The notes beneath the pieces are model-generated. The model searched no databases and had not been told where the DNA came from. It saw only the letters and a list, made by a program, of their open reading frames with translations. This document shows, one piece after another, positions 23,986-38,272 of a DNA stretch of 64,000 nucleotides (position 1 is its first letter; the number at the start of each line of letters is the position of its first letter). The DNA is from Rhinopomastus cyanomelas (lineage: Eukaryota; Chordata; Aves; Bucerotiformes; Rhinopomastidae). A program made the translations under genes and the position numbers. The DNA lies in assembly GCA_013400115.1 (NCBI GenBank), contig VXBP01007098.1:1778513-1842512 (forward strand), given 5' to 3'.

Positions 23986-26859
23986 AGGATCTTAAAAATT
24001 TACATTTCAGCCCCACTTAGTAATGTGAAAGAGGTTCCAACCTCCTTTGAGATCAGGCTGCAGGTGAATATTTAAGTAGCTGCATCCCTCAATAGCCTCT
24101 GCAGTGTGAAAATGCCTGGATGAGCCTATGAAAGAGCAAAAGCATCAGCAAGTTCTGTCAGCTAAAGCACTTTTACAAGGCTCCTGTCAGGGATATCAGA
24201 GCCATTGCCAGGCCTAAGAGGGAGAGTTACGATTCCAATGCTGAAATGTCAGTGAACTGCCTGCGCTGAGCCATCTCCTGTGGGCAACTGGGACCCTGCA
24301 ACTGCAGCATTAGGCGGGAGAACGAGAAGTGTTAGAAGTCAAATAGATGAAACTGGCGTGAGTTTATTCTCAAAGGTGGGCAATGTCAGCCATGATCTGT
24401 GGTATCGACTGCTCGCATTAGCACAACCACCACCACAGTAAGAGAACAACACATCAGTAAATTCCTGGATTATACTTAATTCTCAGATTATATCTGCGGT
24501 GCCCCTTACAGCAACCTGAAATGCTGGTGAGGTTTTTCTGTCTCCTAAATGTGCAGCTGAGGTTATAAACCAAAAATGGCAGAGAAAAACTGTCACTATC
24601 AACCAAAACACAAACTGTGGGAGAACAGCAGCATCTGACTAGAAATATCCCACAAGGGTTAAGAAAAAAAAGCCACAGGACTTGTACTAGCTCATCACAA
24701 AGCAGCATCTGATAAATCTGCATTTCTCTAGCCCAACACAGCCAGGTCCCACGGGTTACAAATTCATGGATTAGTATAATCCATACAAATGTAATTACAG
24801 ATCCTTATGGCTCTTAGCAAGCTCTGCACACTGGCTGTGTGCACAACTACAAGTACTTCTCTAATCTCATTTTCCGATTTGCTCCCCTCTCCCCTGCAAA
24901 AGCGCATCACAAAGTACTCCTGTCTGAATTTTGATGCTTTTCATCTGTCGGGGTTGAAGACTACACGCTGTCCAGCACAGAAGTGCATTTTTCTTATCTC
25001 TTCCTCCACATCCCTTTCAGTCTGTAGGGCCAAAGAAAACACTCGGCGCAGAAGACAGGCAACAAGCTCTGTAGCATCGGTCAGATTTTAACTACAGGCT
25101 GGTCCCAGACTTGGCACAGGCTACTTAAAGGCTAAAGTGCCATGTGAGGATACAACTGCATGACCTGAATGCTGGGACTCCTACTGGTCCATGCCAGCAT
25201 GCAGTTCTGGGCAGAATGACCATCTCTTTGTCCTGCCTTGTACAAGGACTAGCTCAAGGAACCGCAAAGATGAGAACATGGGTACAGAAGAATGAGTGTT
25301 CCACCTCCTCTTCTATAGCCAGGGAGGAAAGGGGGTGGGTTCCAGAAGGACTGAATCTCCCTGGAGAGCACCATCATCTCAAACACCTTCCCATCACCAT
25401 GCCAATACCTGGGAAAGCCTGTGCTACATCTGCCTCTGGCCCTAATGTTCATCTAGTTCAGGCTGCTAAAACTCCTGGGGGGTTTTTAGGTGCCACAGCT
25501 AAACCAGGATCTTCCTCATAGGACCAGCAGCTTGCTCCTAGAACAAGCATGTAGGACTCCACCGTCCTTGTACTTTCCCCTTCAAACCTGTGTCCAGTCC
25601 CTCTACTTGGGTCTGATATTTGAGCATTCCCAGTGCTGGAGAGTTAGGTAAGACTTCACTGAGCTCTGTCACTCCACAGCAGGAGTGAGACCAGTGTTTA
25701 TATTGGCAGCTCACCCCAGCTCTGGGATGGCAGAGGAGAAAGGCAACCTTCACAGGTAGTTCAGAATCTTTCACCCACAGGCTCTGCTGGAAGCTGACAG
25801 AGACAGTGCAGGTAACAAACCACTGAGCTGCTGGTTCTGCCAGAGGCTGCCTCAGGAAGAGGCAATCGGAGAAGTGCAGCCAGGGCAAGTTTTCAGCCCT
25901 TCCCCATATCACTGTCCTGACACTTGTGTGGGGGTTATAGCTGCCAAAGGATGCCCTGTCTGGCAGCCCCAGGTCTTGGCACTCCCAGAGCAGAGAGGGA
26001 GCTAGACCAGCTCCTCCTCACAGAGCCAACATGCTTCATCCCCACTCTGCAGAGACACCTCCAAGGGACGTGGGCAGAGCTGGCTTTCTCTGGCCCACTC
26101 TGTTAATGGCCCCCGTGATGGAGACAGACAAGAACTGTGCCAGTTAATAGCAATTGTAATGAGGGAGAGAAACAATCTTTTTTCCAGTTGAGATCGATAA
26201 CAAGGCTCCCACGGGTACCCATGGGAAGCAGATTAGGACTGTTACAGGAAATTAAGACATACACAGAAGAGTGTCGAAGGAACCTGGAGAGGGGTTTTGA
26301 AATTCTTGTGGCCTGATAAGAAATGATTCACTTATTTTCCCAGATTGATTTTAGGCAAGAGGCTGAGCCACACGTAAAGAACAAATGCCACACGTTCACT
26401 GGAAACAGGTAAACCAGAAGTGTCACTTGCTCAGCTCTAAAACTCTTCTCCTTATACTCTGCAACTGCAGGTAGACCTCCCACCTTCCCCTCCAGCTAAT
26501 AAACAACTCACTTGCAGTGAGCTTCACTTGAAATCAAGGTAAGGACCCAGTAACAACTGTCTTCATTCCCATACGGAGTGTTTCTTTGGAACAAACTCAC
26601 AGCTTGGCTGTGGCGAACAGCAGTGCTGTTCTGGCACCAGAACCAGAGCTGCAGCCCTGTTGCAGAGATACCAGTAACCATAAAAACAGCTCAGAGCAGG
26701 GGTCCCAAGACTTGCTGGAATGGAACTAAATTTTTCTGAACACTAGTGTCTTCTGCAGGCAAAAAAATCTCTGTTTCTCTGCCGCACTCTCCCAGCTGGG
26801 AGATGTTCACTCATCCCAGTGTCTGCTGGCCTCCCCAGTAAGGAGCCAGGCCTTCATTT
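23986..26859. other. Intergenic, no recognised feature
   Basis: No gene or repeat was supported. Open frames of about 125 codons near 25.1-25.9 kb on both strands have no recognisable motifs. Confidence 0.5.
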
Positions 26860-27088
26860 CACAGAATCACACAATGCCAGGGATTGGAAGGGATTTTGAA
26901 AGATGATCCAGCTCAATCCCCCTGACACAGCAGGATCACCTAGATCAAGTCACACAGGAACATGGCCAGACGGGTTTTAAACATTTCCAGAAAAGAAGAC
27001 TCCACAACCCCACCAGGCAGCCCTCTGTCACCCTCACTGTGAAGAAGTTTCTTCTCATATTTATGTGGAACCTCCTATGTTCCATCTC
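26860..27088 (-). mobile_element. CR1 LINE 3' end
   Basis: It starts with 'cacagaatcacacaatgcca', followed by 'cctgacacagcaggatcacc' and 'agtcacacaggaacatggcc', then 'gaagaagtttcttctcatat', which is the antisense of the ORF2 end. It belongs to the same subfamily as the 6732-7073 copy. Confidence 0.92.
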
Positions 27089-28997
27089 ACTGTTCATTCC
27101 TTACTTGATGATGCATATCTCCAGAAAGCCTCAATGATGATGAAAGTGAATTCAGTGCCAGATTAACTTCTCCACTGCATTCAGCCTGCTCAGCAGCAGA
27201 CAGTGTCACTGGCTTGGGACTTACCCTCCCCCAGCCCATGTGCCCAGGGTTGCCCAGCCTCCCTTTGCACACAGATGGCCAGTGACTATGCCAATTATCT
27301 CAAGTTCTGATTTTGTTTCCTGATGTGAACACATGCATTTGGGAGAGAAAGCAAACAGCCCGCCTCGTTTCACTGAGCAGCCAGGTCCCAACCAGCTGAT
27401 GCTGCTTTGTCAGCAAGGGCCACATCTGAGTGCTGGCTCATTAGTCACCAGTTCTCTGAGCCATGCAGGGCAAACCAAACAGAAAACAGTTCTGGTCTCT
27501 GAAGAGCTACTCCTTTTCCAGTTCAGACTCACCTCCATTCACAGCTTTCCAACATCTGGAAAACATCTGCTTTGCCCTTTGAGGCAGGGATTTGCTGTTT
27601 TCAAAAGCAGGTGTTGGATGCCACCAATTTTCCAGGTATCTGGGTTGGGACAACTGTTCAGCTCATTTAAGCCAGAACAGCACAGATTTCCCATGATGAT
27701 GGACTTAATGCTTCTGCCCAATAGCACAGGTAACATTTATCGACCCAGGAGCACCAGAGAGCATTGGGCTGTTATCACCACCCAGACTCTGCATGGACAA
27801 CTGAAACCCACAGATGAAAACTCAGACAGTAACATTCCAGATGAAAGAGAAGCACCTCATTTCTCCTACATGACAGCTCCTTACCCTCGCAACCCTCGAC
27901 AGCTACTGCAGCCCCCTGCTCGTGCTGTTAAGTATCCGCTTATCATGGGACTGCACAGGTGAAGTAGAATAGAAAAAGTCCTCTCCTGCCCAGCCCAAAG
28001 CAGTAAAAACTTTTAATTAGACTTTCTTCTCTACATCTCACTAGCCTCCAAAATCCTGCCTTAAACAGACAACAGCTATGTTTCTTTTACATTGTCTCCT
28101 GTTTGGCTTCAAGTCTGGTTCATCAAAAGCCTTGAGAGACTGGCCTGGTCTTCCAAGGAGAGGAGTGCTCAGGCTTCCCACCAGTTTCTGTAGATGTTGC
28201 AGATGCTATGACCTGTGAAGGTCAGGTTAGGTGGTTACATACATATTTGAGTCAAGTTTGGTCAGTTTAGCAACAGCATGGACCCTGCTCAGTAATGAAG
28301 GGAGGAACAAAATGACCACAGGGTAGAAAAGGGCTTGTCCTAGGAGCCACCACCGCAGAAAGGCTGGGAAAGAGCAGAGTCGAACAAAGCAGGCTCCAAT
28401 TCTTGACCATCTCATGTCACACTGAGAACATTTCCATTTCTAAGAACTACTTCATGGAAGATAATTAATAAACAAGTGATGCCAGAATCCTGCAAGCATC
28501 TGCAACTTTCCATCTGACTTCACATCCTTTCAAATAGAATTTCCAGGTGTCAGTGCAGTCACATGTGGCATCTGGAGAAGAACTTCAGGCTTTTGTTCTG
28601 TCTCAAAAGTCATCTATATTTTCTCTTTTATTGAAGTTATGGTGAAAAGGGATCCTTTGGAGCTTTTCTGTACAGCTGACATCAAAGCCCATCTAAAATT
28701 AGCAAAGCACGTGCTTGCTATACATCTTCAAGGACTCCAGCAAACGTCTCCCTTATTTAGCTGCTATATTTAGAACTCAACCATTGAATAGTCTTACTCC
28801 TATTACTGCCAGGGGCAGAGAGATGGGGGAGAATAATAAAAATGCAGGGATACATAATTCCTTACCATGCAGAAGGTTTCAAGCAAGAGCTCCCATCCAT
28901 CCCAACGACACACAGCTGGTGAGGGAAAAAACCATGCATTTGTGGCACGCAGGTCAGAGGCAATATGGTCCTCTCCCCCTTCCTCCCCTGGCTCAGT

Positions 28998-29144
28998 CGC
29001 AGACAGAGCATCTGCAACACATTAATTTCCCTCGGTGCGTTGCAGCCCCCTCGTCTGCGCACCGACCGCGCGCTCGGCATCTGCTGCCGTTCCTCACAGG
29101 CTCACGGCAGGCTTCAGCCAGTCATCGCAGCGCCTACAACTGCG
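28998..29144. promoter_or_regulatory. Small CpG cluster
   Basis: I count about 15 CpGs in roughly 150 bp, with a core 'accgaccgcgcgctcggc', in a region where CpGs are otherwise scarce. This could mark a regulatory element or an unannotated start site. No TATA box or gene was recognised beside it, so function is a guess. Confidence 0.3.
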
Positions 29145-32100
29145 GCCCTTCAAAGGCTTTAACAACTGGATACAAGATGGATCTTCAAACCCAAAGCCAA
29201 GACAGGACCCGTATGCCAATTTTCACACACTGTCCAGATGAGAAATGGAAGCTGGCTCTTCTCACAAGAAGGTACCAGAGTTCAAAAGGCCCACAGCCTT
29301 TCAAAATCCGTGGCATTATATCTTCTTCAGGAGGTTGACTGGTTAAGACCTGACTGTGGAATCCTGTCCTGTGGTACATAATTCTTTCTGCCATTTCAAA
29401 CCTGAAGCAGGACGTAAGCCATTTCCATGTGCTGCATTGAAGGTCCAACGCGCACAGCAGACCCACTTCTTAAGGCAGTTCGCTGCCTCAACAGGGCTCT
29501 GGTATGGCCATAAGATGGCTACTGGACTCCATTATTCATTCTTCAGGTGGGCAGCAACCAAGTTGCAGCACAAAATACAAGGTAAATCAAGACAGTCTTC
29601 AGAACTCTGGGGCAACTCATTAAGGGATGAGGAGCGCAAGTAGCACTCTCTTCTACCCCTCCAGTTGCAGGATATGATGAGAGAAGAAAGCGGAAGGCTC
29701 ATCAGATCAATACCTGGGTCCCAGGCTGGCACCACCAGAAGGACTTTGGGTTTTTTGATGGTGAGTTGTTCACACAATGCCAAACCTGCTGGCCACAGAT
29801 GGGTCACACCTGTCTGAAAGAGGATTTTAGGACTATAGTTGGCAGGTTTCCTCAAGAGAGCTTTAAAGTAGATTTGAAGGTGGAAAGGGATGAAAAGAAA
29901 AGAGATGTTTAAGACACAGAGCAGGCCCTCCCAGTGTGCTAGGTAACAAGGAAGGGCTTCATCCTCCTTTGCTAGGACTAGCAAAAAAGATGACCAAAAG
30001 GTGACCCACCAGTAGTACTGCCATTTCCGAAGCACACGTGCATCGGCTTTTAAACGGAACGAGAGAGGCGGCAGACGGCTTTCGCATTTCACTGGTAATA
30101 GACATGAATTGGTCTAGCTCTAATGGCTTTCATCTGCCATCTAATGCTTCAGCTTAGACCAGCAGAGGCTCCAGCTTCTCTTTTAATGACATTTATCGAG
30201 TTCCATATTCATCTTCACTGTGCACTAGGAATTGCTGTCTGGGGGAAAGCTAGCAGAGCTAAGCTGCAAAGGGGAGGAAAAGAATAAATCCAGTAACAGA
30301 ACCATGTTTCCAGGAGGTAACGTGAGCAACAGGGCTTTCTGCTAAGGAGGGTCTCCAGCAATCCAGCACTGAGGGTCTGTATGTTTATAGGTTTGTATGC
30401 TGCCAGTGCCTGCTCGGATCAACATACCCACATAAACATCTACAAAGATTGTTCCCTGCCCAGCTGGAGCAGCCCAGCAGGGGCCAGAGCACACCCTGCC
30501 CAGCCTGGGCTGCAGCAGGCTGAACCCAAAACAGCATGTTGGGAAGCTGCAGAGAAGACCAGACAGCACCAGTGACATGCTCCACTGCCCAGCTCCTCCC
30601 TGTTACTCGTTGCTCTTCCTGAGAGCCTTCTGCTTTGCTGGTTCTTGCTGCTCTCACCCAGAGGCAAGAGCCAGATCTATCATCTCTGAGGGAGCTGATA
30701 GCTTTCTGTTTCCCACTAACAAGAGCACTTTGATACAGGCTCCCGTAAATCACTCCCATGAACTTGGATGAGAGAATTGGTGTCGACAGAACAGGGGCCA
30801 TTGTCCAAGACAAAGTTAACTCAGGCTGAGGCTGGGCCATCTTTCAAGCCTGGTTAACCACAAATATGAATGACAAAGCCTCACCTTCCTGTGCCGTGCA
30901 ACATCTACCTCCCCACAGGTCTTGTGAGAGTAGGGAGTGGGCATCAATGCCAGACTATCTTTGACTAGTCCTGGACTTGAGTAAGAGCCAGAAAATACTA
31001 GAAGCATATGGTTTTAAGGAGAAAGGATTCATCCTAGGTGTTTCCCAGCCAGCCAGAAACAGTTCTTACTTGAAATGTTGTCTGAACTAATGGAATATTG
31101 TTATTGGAGGCCAGGAAGTATTTTTCCTATCGTATGAAGGAAGTTTCCTTTAGTGTTCCTCTTGAAGGAATCATGCTTTGTTAGTCTTCCTACTCAAGGG
31201 AAAGAAGGCAAACCAACAATGCCTCTTCCTACCACAGCTAGTAGACAAACAATTGTGCACTTCCTTGGAGTACAGGAGAATCGGGTTCAAATTCTTGATC
31301 TTCCCAAAGCAGAGAGATGTTAATCTTGCCTCTTTCTATGTCCCCAGTGATCACCTGGGTGTCTAGGCTGATGATACTTCATGGACAATCTTTTCAGGAG
31401 TTTTGGACAACCTGAAATACCCTGCACGATGGGAACCTACATGAAGCCTTACACACACACACTGTTGAGAGCTGGGATGTGGAAGTTCACAGAGCACCTC
31501 TTGTGACTAACCCAGAGCCATGGAAACTACCAAAACAAAACCCAAAGAGCCTCCAGTGGTGCTGACAAGACAATTCCAGGGTGTTTGAACACAAGTCATG
31601 AGAGATCACCAATCTTATGCAAAACACCTTGTATTTCATGAGGAAATACTTTATCACAGACAGGTAAGAAGGTGGCCTAGCCTGCTTTTCCCCACGTATT
31701 TCAATCCAAATGTATTCATCCTGCTTATGAAACTCAGGAGGGAGTTTCATACCACACAGATTCAGAGGTCCTTCCAGCTCACACCTCACTTGGTAAGCTG
31801 AAATAAGAGAACCCCACAGGCAGGATAAAACCAGTTTGGCAGCTTTGCACAGGGAAACGGTTGTATTGATAGGCAGGAATTTTGAAAGAGCAGCTACCAT
31901 TACAGTCAGGGTGTTTTGGAAACTGCTGACTTGGAAGAATAGTGCTGGAAATTATTTGTCATGGTGCTTTGTAGTTGTATAGGAAATCTGATAAGGCAGA
32001 ACTTTACTTCCCTGTGTGCTTTTCCCCTCTCCTTTACTAATATGAGAATGCTGGAATATCCTGGAAGGAGGACTTCTGTTGGTAGTCACATATTGCCAGG

Positions 32101-35100
32101 TTTGCCTCAGATCTTTGTCTTAGATCTTGATGAGTAACACAGAGGACAACAGCACATGCTTCAAAGCATTTGATGCTGCACTACAAACAGGTCAACATCT
32201 ACAGGCAGAGATAGAAATGCTTTAGCATTACAGATAGCCAGATACCAGGAACTGTTTGACTTTCTTGGTCTGAGAAAGTGAAAAGTAAATCTATTCTCAG
32301 TGTCCTTAAGCAGCCTTTTACACAGATGCTGCCACATAGGCAGCTCTAAGAGGCAATAGATTTGATGTCCAGATAGAAAGAGATTCATTTGTCCTGATCT
32401 AGCCTGAGTCAGATTAGTGCCAACATGCAACAGCATGAACTCAAATTACTCTTTAAATTGCAAAACTAAAATACATGCACACGTGGAAAGGTTATTCTGT
32501 ACCACTTCTGTAGAACCAACTAAGAGTGCATCAGAAATTAAACCGAGTGTTAGCTCATCCATGTATGTATTAACAAAAGTATGAATCATGTTGTTACACA
32601 GATACCTATTATCTATTTTTAAAAGTGACATTCTGTGTCCTGGATGGGGAACATCTACACACCTAGCCCCAGAACTCATCTCTGACCTGCAAAGCTAACG
32701 TGATGTAGAGCAGTTAAAGACAGGTAAAACTGGAATACTTGTCGATAAAATCTGCAAAATCATAATTTACATGTTCTCAGATGAGAAAAAAATGTCTAAA
32801 TGGGCAAGATGAGGGCTGTTTTTCCTGCATAATGAGAGGGGTTAGAAAGCCAGGTAGTACCTTTAGTCATTCACAGGGTTATTTTCTAAACCTTATTAAA
32901 ATATGAGTGCCCATGATAGCGTGACAGAGCCTTGACTCCTTCCCCTCTGCCAGTTCATGCTGTGTGGGCAGTCTGTGCATGTTTAAGACAGAGTGGAGAA
33001 AAACCATATCCATGGCTACAATAAAGACAAAACATTGTTGAGACATGGACTTAGGGTGAAAGTGTCCAGCGGTTCTAAACCCTGACATATTCAATTATGT
33101 TAAAGTCACAGACACTTAACCTCCCAGAAGAGCTGGTGTCTTAAGCAGAATACCTAGAAGACAATCTGGTTTTGAAAACCAGGCCAAGTACCCCTTATTC
33201 ACTGCAGTCTGAAGCCAGAAAGGTTTCATCACCAAGTCCCCACCTGTTGCCCATCACCATTTTTGGAATCCAGGAGAGCCAACACTCCTCCTCATGCACC
33301 CACCCCAACCTACCATGCACATACAAGTTTCCTCACAAGCCAACCATTAACCATAGTCTCGAGTGGTTTTAAGATTGGCCTATTATTTTTTCTCTTTGCC
33401 CCCTCTCTCAGTAGGCTAATTCTTTTGTTCAAGGCTTGTAGAGCATCGTCTCGTTAAAGGCTGCAGCAGATGGTGAAGATGCGTTGTGGGACTGACAGCA
33501 AAGACAGCGGGACGTGCACAAGATCAACATGAAGGAGCACTGAATGCAGCTCTTCTGAGCTGGGGCATCATTTATCATTGTAGAAGGCATGACATAAGGT
33601 TATCTCAAGGGATTAATTGCTTGAAATCCCACTAGGTCCTTCCAACCATTGCCCTGCAGTTCTGGCTCTTGAGCAGTTCCTTTTTCTGTCTTTCAATCCA
33701 GCTAGTTTGGCATCAGGGAGAGGGAGGCACTTTATTGGCCATGTAGCTCTTTGTACAGAGAAACAAGCAGTCCCATACAGCACTAAAAGCAAGGAAGTAG
33801 GTGCTCCTAAAACTAGGGAAAAATAATATCAGCAAAGAAAGCTGCATCAAGCCACAGGGTGAAAACCAGGGAGCAGGAATGAGGAGTCACCCTGGTCCTC
33901 CAGCACTGCCCATTTATTTGGCCTGTGCTTACCCCCACTTGCAGAAAGTCTGAACAAAAGCAGTTTGCCTTCGAATGCCAATCAGCTCCTTTACCAGATC
34001 CTCTCAAGTCTAACTTTATCCCCTGATTGCAGCAATTCTGCCACATTAAAGCGATTCTCTGAAGGAACTCTGATTTATTCACAATGCGGCTATTTAGCAG
34101 CCAGAGCATCGGAGCGACACGGTTATATTTTGATTTCAATTCAATTACCAGCAGAGTAGAAGCCACAGCACAAAGCTGAGATATGTACAGCACAGCTGCA
34201 GCCACGGTCACACACCAGCAGCCCAATGCCTCCCCTTCCCCAAATTGAAGCCTTTCTAGAAATGCCCTGGGTCAGTGCATGGGGTCTCACACTGTTTATG
34301 TGGGCAGACCCCCACATCCAACAGGGCTGTTCTGCTTTCTGAGAAACAGACTGAGACCCCTCCTCAAACAGAGGGACAAAGCTGGTTTCTGGAAGCAGCA
34401 CCAGCTGGAGAGACTGTAAGAGCCAGGGTTGGAGGAAAGGGAAATACCATGTCCCAGGAGGACAGAGGATCTTCACGTGAAATAGAGCTAAAAGCCAAGA
34501 TTAAAAGACAGTTCAAAAGGAGCAGTTCTCTTTTCAGTGGAGAAAGGAGAAGTAACCTCAGGCCAAAGCAAGAACAGCTCTTCCCACAGATCTGTTTCAG
34601 CACAGCTGGGACCAGTCCCTCTGAGCAAAGGGAATGGATGCCCAGATCTCCGCAGGGTCAAGAAAAGCCTGACAAGGAAAGATGACTTCAAACATCAGAG
34701 CACCAGAGCTTCAATGTGCAAAGACACAATTGCCTCCTCTGAAAGCTACGTTTTTCAAAGGACCCTGACAATCAGACAGCTGAAGAAACACTCAGATGTA
34801 ATTGAAAAGGACACAGATACATTCAACCATCAGCTCTTAACCAGGTTCTGCTCTGCTAATTGTAGCCAATCTGTGGCACAAGGGCTTAGCAAACAGCAAC
34901 TGCACTCACCAGTCATTTTTCCAGACACCTAGGATGCTCTGTCCAGAAAACTGCTGGTTCTTGCTCTCAGCAGCTACAGCAGGCACAGCCTCACCACTGG
35001 GTCCCCAAAGACCTTTGAGAGGCACTTCATTGCTTGGCAGAACTGACCTCCTAGCTCTGGGCTGCGGGACCAAGTGGCCCTTTCAGAGGCACCTCATCAT

Positions 35101-37974
35101 TAGTCACAGTTAGCAGTACTGATGGAGGCTCCAGTCTTAGATTAATTACCACTTTGGCTAATGTGCTGCAAGTTAGACTGCCTTTTGCAGATTGCCTGAG
35201 TAGAAGTGCCCCACCCCAAAAATCAGGCAGCACAGGGAATTAAAGAAGAGCCCAAAACCCTCTATAAAGAGGACACCAGTAGTTTCTTAAATTATTAGTC
35301 CAGTTTACTGCTCTACCCAAAGTCTTGGTGCTTGTCTTCATATCATTTCCCTCCTCATGCCCACCCAGAGCCTCTGAGCAACCAAGGGTTCAATTTTACA
35401 TGTCCTAGATACTGCTTTTTACCCAGCACAGAAGGAGCTCACTGTTTTGGGGAGGTCTGTGTTTTCCTGGAGGGATAAGCTACTTTTGAGCAGAGCCTGC
35501 TAATGTGACAAAGCTGTAGCGCTGAGGACTTCACCAGTGCTCCTTGGGGAAGTGGCTGTGTTTCTTTACAGCCTCCCTGGAAGCTGTGCTGGCTCTGATG
35601 GCTGCTCTAGACCTGCTCCTGCAGTGCTGGGAGGCTGCTGGAGGCTCCAGAGAGGAATTCCCTCATTCCTTCTTTTCTCCCCTGTGCCCCAAAAAGCCCT
35701 TTTTACTGTAATGCGGAAGGCTGCAGCTCCCGCTAGGGCAATACCTCAGGTTGTGTCATCCTCTGTTCCAAAGTAAGGCTGTTAAAAGGATCATGCCCTG
35801 GCACCTCTTGGAGACAGAAATGAGGTCAAAGCCATTAATTAATTCCTCTTCTGGGGTTTTTGAAGGTTCTTGGGAGCTCACCATCCCGCTCTCAGAGCCA
35901 TCCCCAGCCAATTCCCTTTTGGTTTGCAGCTTCTGTATTTACAGGAGCAGTGGAAATCTCAAAGAACAAGCACCATCATTTCATTTCACATCGAGGATTT
36001 AGTGTGTCTCATAGTCCAGACAACAGAGTGCAGCAATTTTTAATGTGCTGCTGTGTGTTTTCACAGAGCAGGACTCCACAAACTTGCCAACTGTTTAAAG
36101 CAAATTCAACTACAGAGCCACAGAAATTGCTCTTATTAAATTTTTTGAGTTCTGGATCACCATCTGGAGGAGCTGCCTGGCTGCAGGGGAGGCCGAAGGA
36201 TCCAATTCAGATTGGTGGGCTCACATGGGAAGCCTATGGTTGGGTGAGAGGAATACCAACCAAGAGGCTGCAACAGCTGGTGAGAGTATCTGTGGAGTGG
36301 CCACTGAATGAAAAGTAACACCAGTTTTTTAATGGGGCACACCACATGTTTGAGAAAGTGAGTGTTCCAGCCTCCTTCCTGTTTCAGAGTTCTTTTGAGT
36401 GCAGGAGATGTGGGATGTACTTTAGTTCATCACCTCTGTGGAAAACAGGCATCTGAATTCCAGTAACTTCTGTAGAAGCTGAGATCTTCCAACTCTGGGA
36501 CTATGCAACCCATTTCGTTTTCTATTTTAAGCAGCACGAGGAAAAATCAACAAGAGATTATATGTGCCCGGGATGGCAGAAGCTCTGTGCCAGGTTTAGA
36601 TGTGAATGATAACACAACAGGTACAGGAAGAGATGCTGTGCTGTAAACCATGGCATGTCGCACTGAAAAAGGGGCCCAGCTGGAGTTCAAACAAGACATG
36701 ACTGCAGATTTGAAAAGACCTTCTTGCTGGAAAACAGCTTGATCTTTCCTGAAAGCACACACTAGATTGCAGAAATGTCTACAAACAAAAGGAGGAATCA
36801 GGCTGTGAGAGAAGTAATTAAACTACAGCTTCAAGGTTTGGTGACAAATGTCTCAGCAGCATGTGAAGACATTTGAGGAGCCTGGTGCTCCTTGTTTCAC
36901 AGAGTGATGAACATGGAAAAGACACCTTTAGAAGAGCAAGAGAAACTCACTGTAAGAGCAAAACCAGGCTCATCCTGAGGGTTTGGGATACATCCTTACA
37001 CGTTCTGGTAGCAACTGGCTTTGCTTCCAAGGAAAGGTTGTATTTTAAGCTTCTGCTAAGCAGCTCGCTGTGTGCCAGAGCCTGCTGGAGTCTGCCTTGC
37101 CACTGCAGCAAAAGGGACTGGAGACCCAGCTGGCCACTCTCAGGCCACTGAACCTGTTGTCTTCAGGCTCATCTTGTACATTTTTGGGGGTTCTCTGAAA
37201 GTTTACTGGCCTTCAGCTGCTGGAGCAGTAGCATGAAAAGAAGGTAGACAATGGAATGGGGAAGGAAAGAATTATTTCCCTCTAAAATACAGAACTGGCT
37301 GCCTTTGGCTAAACTAACCCCTCCACACTCACACACACAGGGGCACCCGTGCAGTCATCACTAGCATAAAATAAAATATTAGCAAAATTGTTTTGGAGGT
37401 AGCTTAGCTTTTGTAAGTAGCCAAATTAAGGGAGTTGGATTAGGATCTGATTTTAAGGTGGATGCTAGACAGGTACGACAAGACAATTAAATAGCAATAC
37501 AATACTATTTTTGGATATTTAAAATCTGTTCAGGTTTTTCTATCCCATTAACTCCTCAAAATAAATTTTGCCCTGCTGTGTGTGAACACCGTGAGGGTGG
37601 ATAGTCATGATGTATCCCACCAGTCAAGGGCAGTGTTTGGTTGATGAGAGTCTGGATTGACCTTTCTAAGTGCAGGGAGATCTTCAGCTACCCAGCTAAA
37701 CCACCAGTAAGACTTGGTGTGACAAGCATCTGCCCACTCCCGTAACACACTCGTACCTGAGAGACGTTGAATCAAATCCTTGACACACTCAATGGTTGAC
37801 TGGGACATCCCTGCTTGTAGTTGCTTAATTGTTCTGCATGGCTGAGCACAGCAACTCTCACAAGCACGCACACGCAAACCACGACAAGTGATGCTTCCTA
37901 CCAGCTCCAGTGTCTGTGATGTTTCCAACACATGCATTTGTTTTGGGGGGAAATGAAGCATCTAGCTCAGGTTG

Positions 37975-38272
37975 CGCCTTTTACAGGCAGGACTAGTGCG
38001 GGAAAGTCTTGTAATGCGCCGCTAGCGACACGCGAGGCAGAAACGACAGCAAGCTCATGGAAATATATGGAAATTCGACATCCAGCCTCTCCTCCTCCCT
38101 ACTCACCCTCTGGTTTGCATGACTTTGAATCTGCTTTGGAGAGCCCCTGCTGCACAGGGGCTGTCCCTCCATCTGGCACGGTTCCAAACGCATTTCAGCG
38201 CTGCCTGCAACGCGCCCGACGTAGCCGCCTTCCCGCAGCCTCCTTGCAATCTTTGTTTGACGCGGAGGAACG
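37975..38272. promoter_or_regulatory. CpG cluster, small CpG-island-like segment
   Basis: I count about 21 CpGs in 300 bp, in two groups (37975-38076 and 38179-38272), against a CpG-poor background. It could be a promoter or enhancer of an unannotated transcript. An octamer-like 'atttgcat' motif does not occur inside it in perfect form, and no first exon was recognised. Confidence 0.35.

Noticed and set aside
27333..27962. 209-codon + strand open frame
   Set aside because: No recognisable domain, no splice or promoter context, and one or two frames of this length are expected by chance in 64 kb.
28715..29338. 207-codon + strand open frame
   Set aside because: No family motif; low-complexity-free but random-looking composition. 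Kept only as context for the CpG cluster.
33625..33660. CR1-tail-like 'actaggtccttccaacc'
   Set aside because: Only one motif is present and the 'attctatg' tail is missing.
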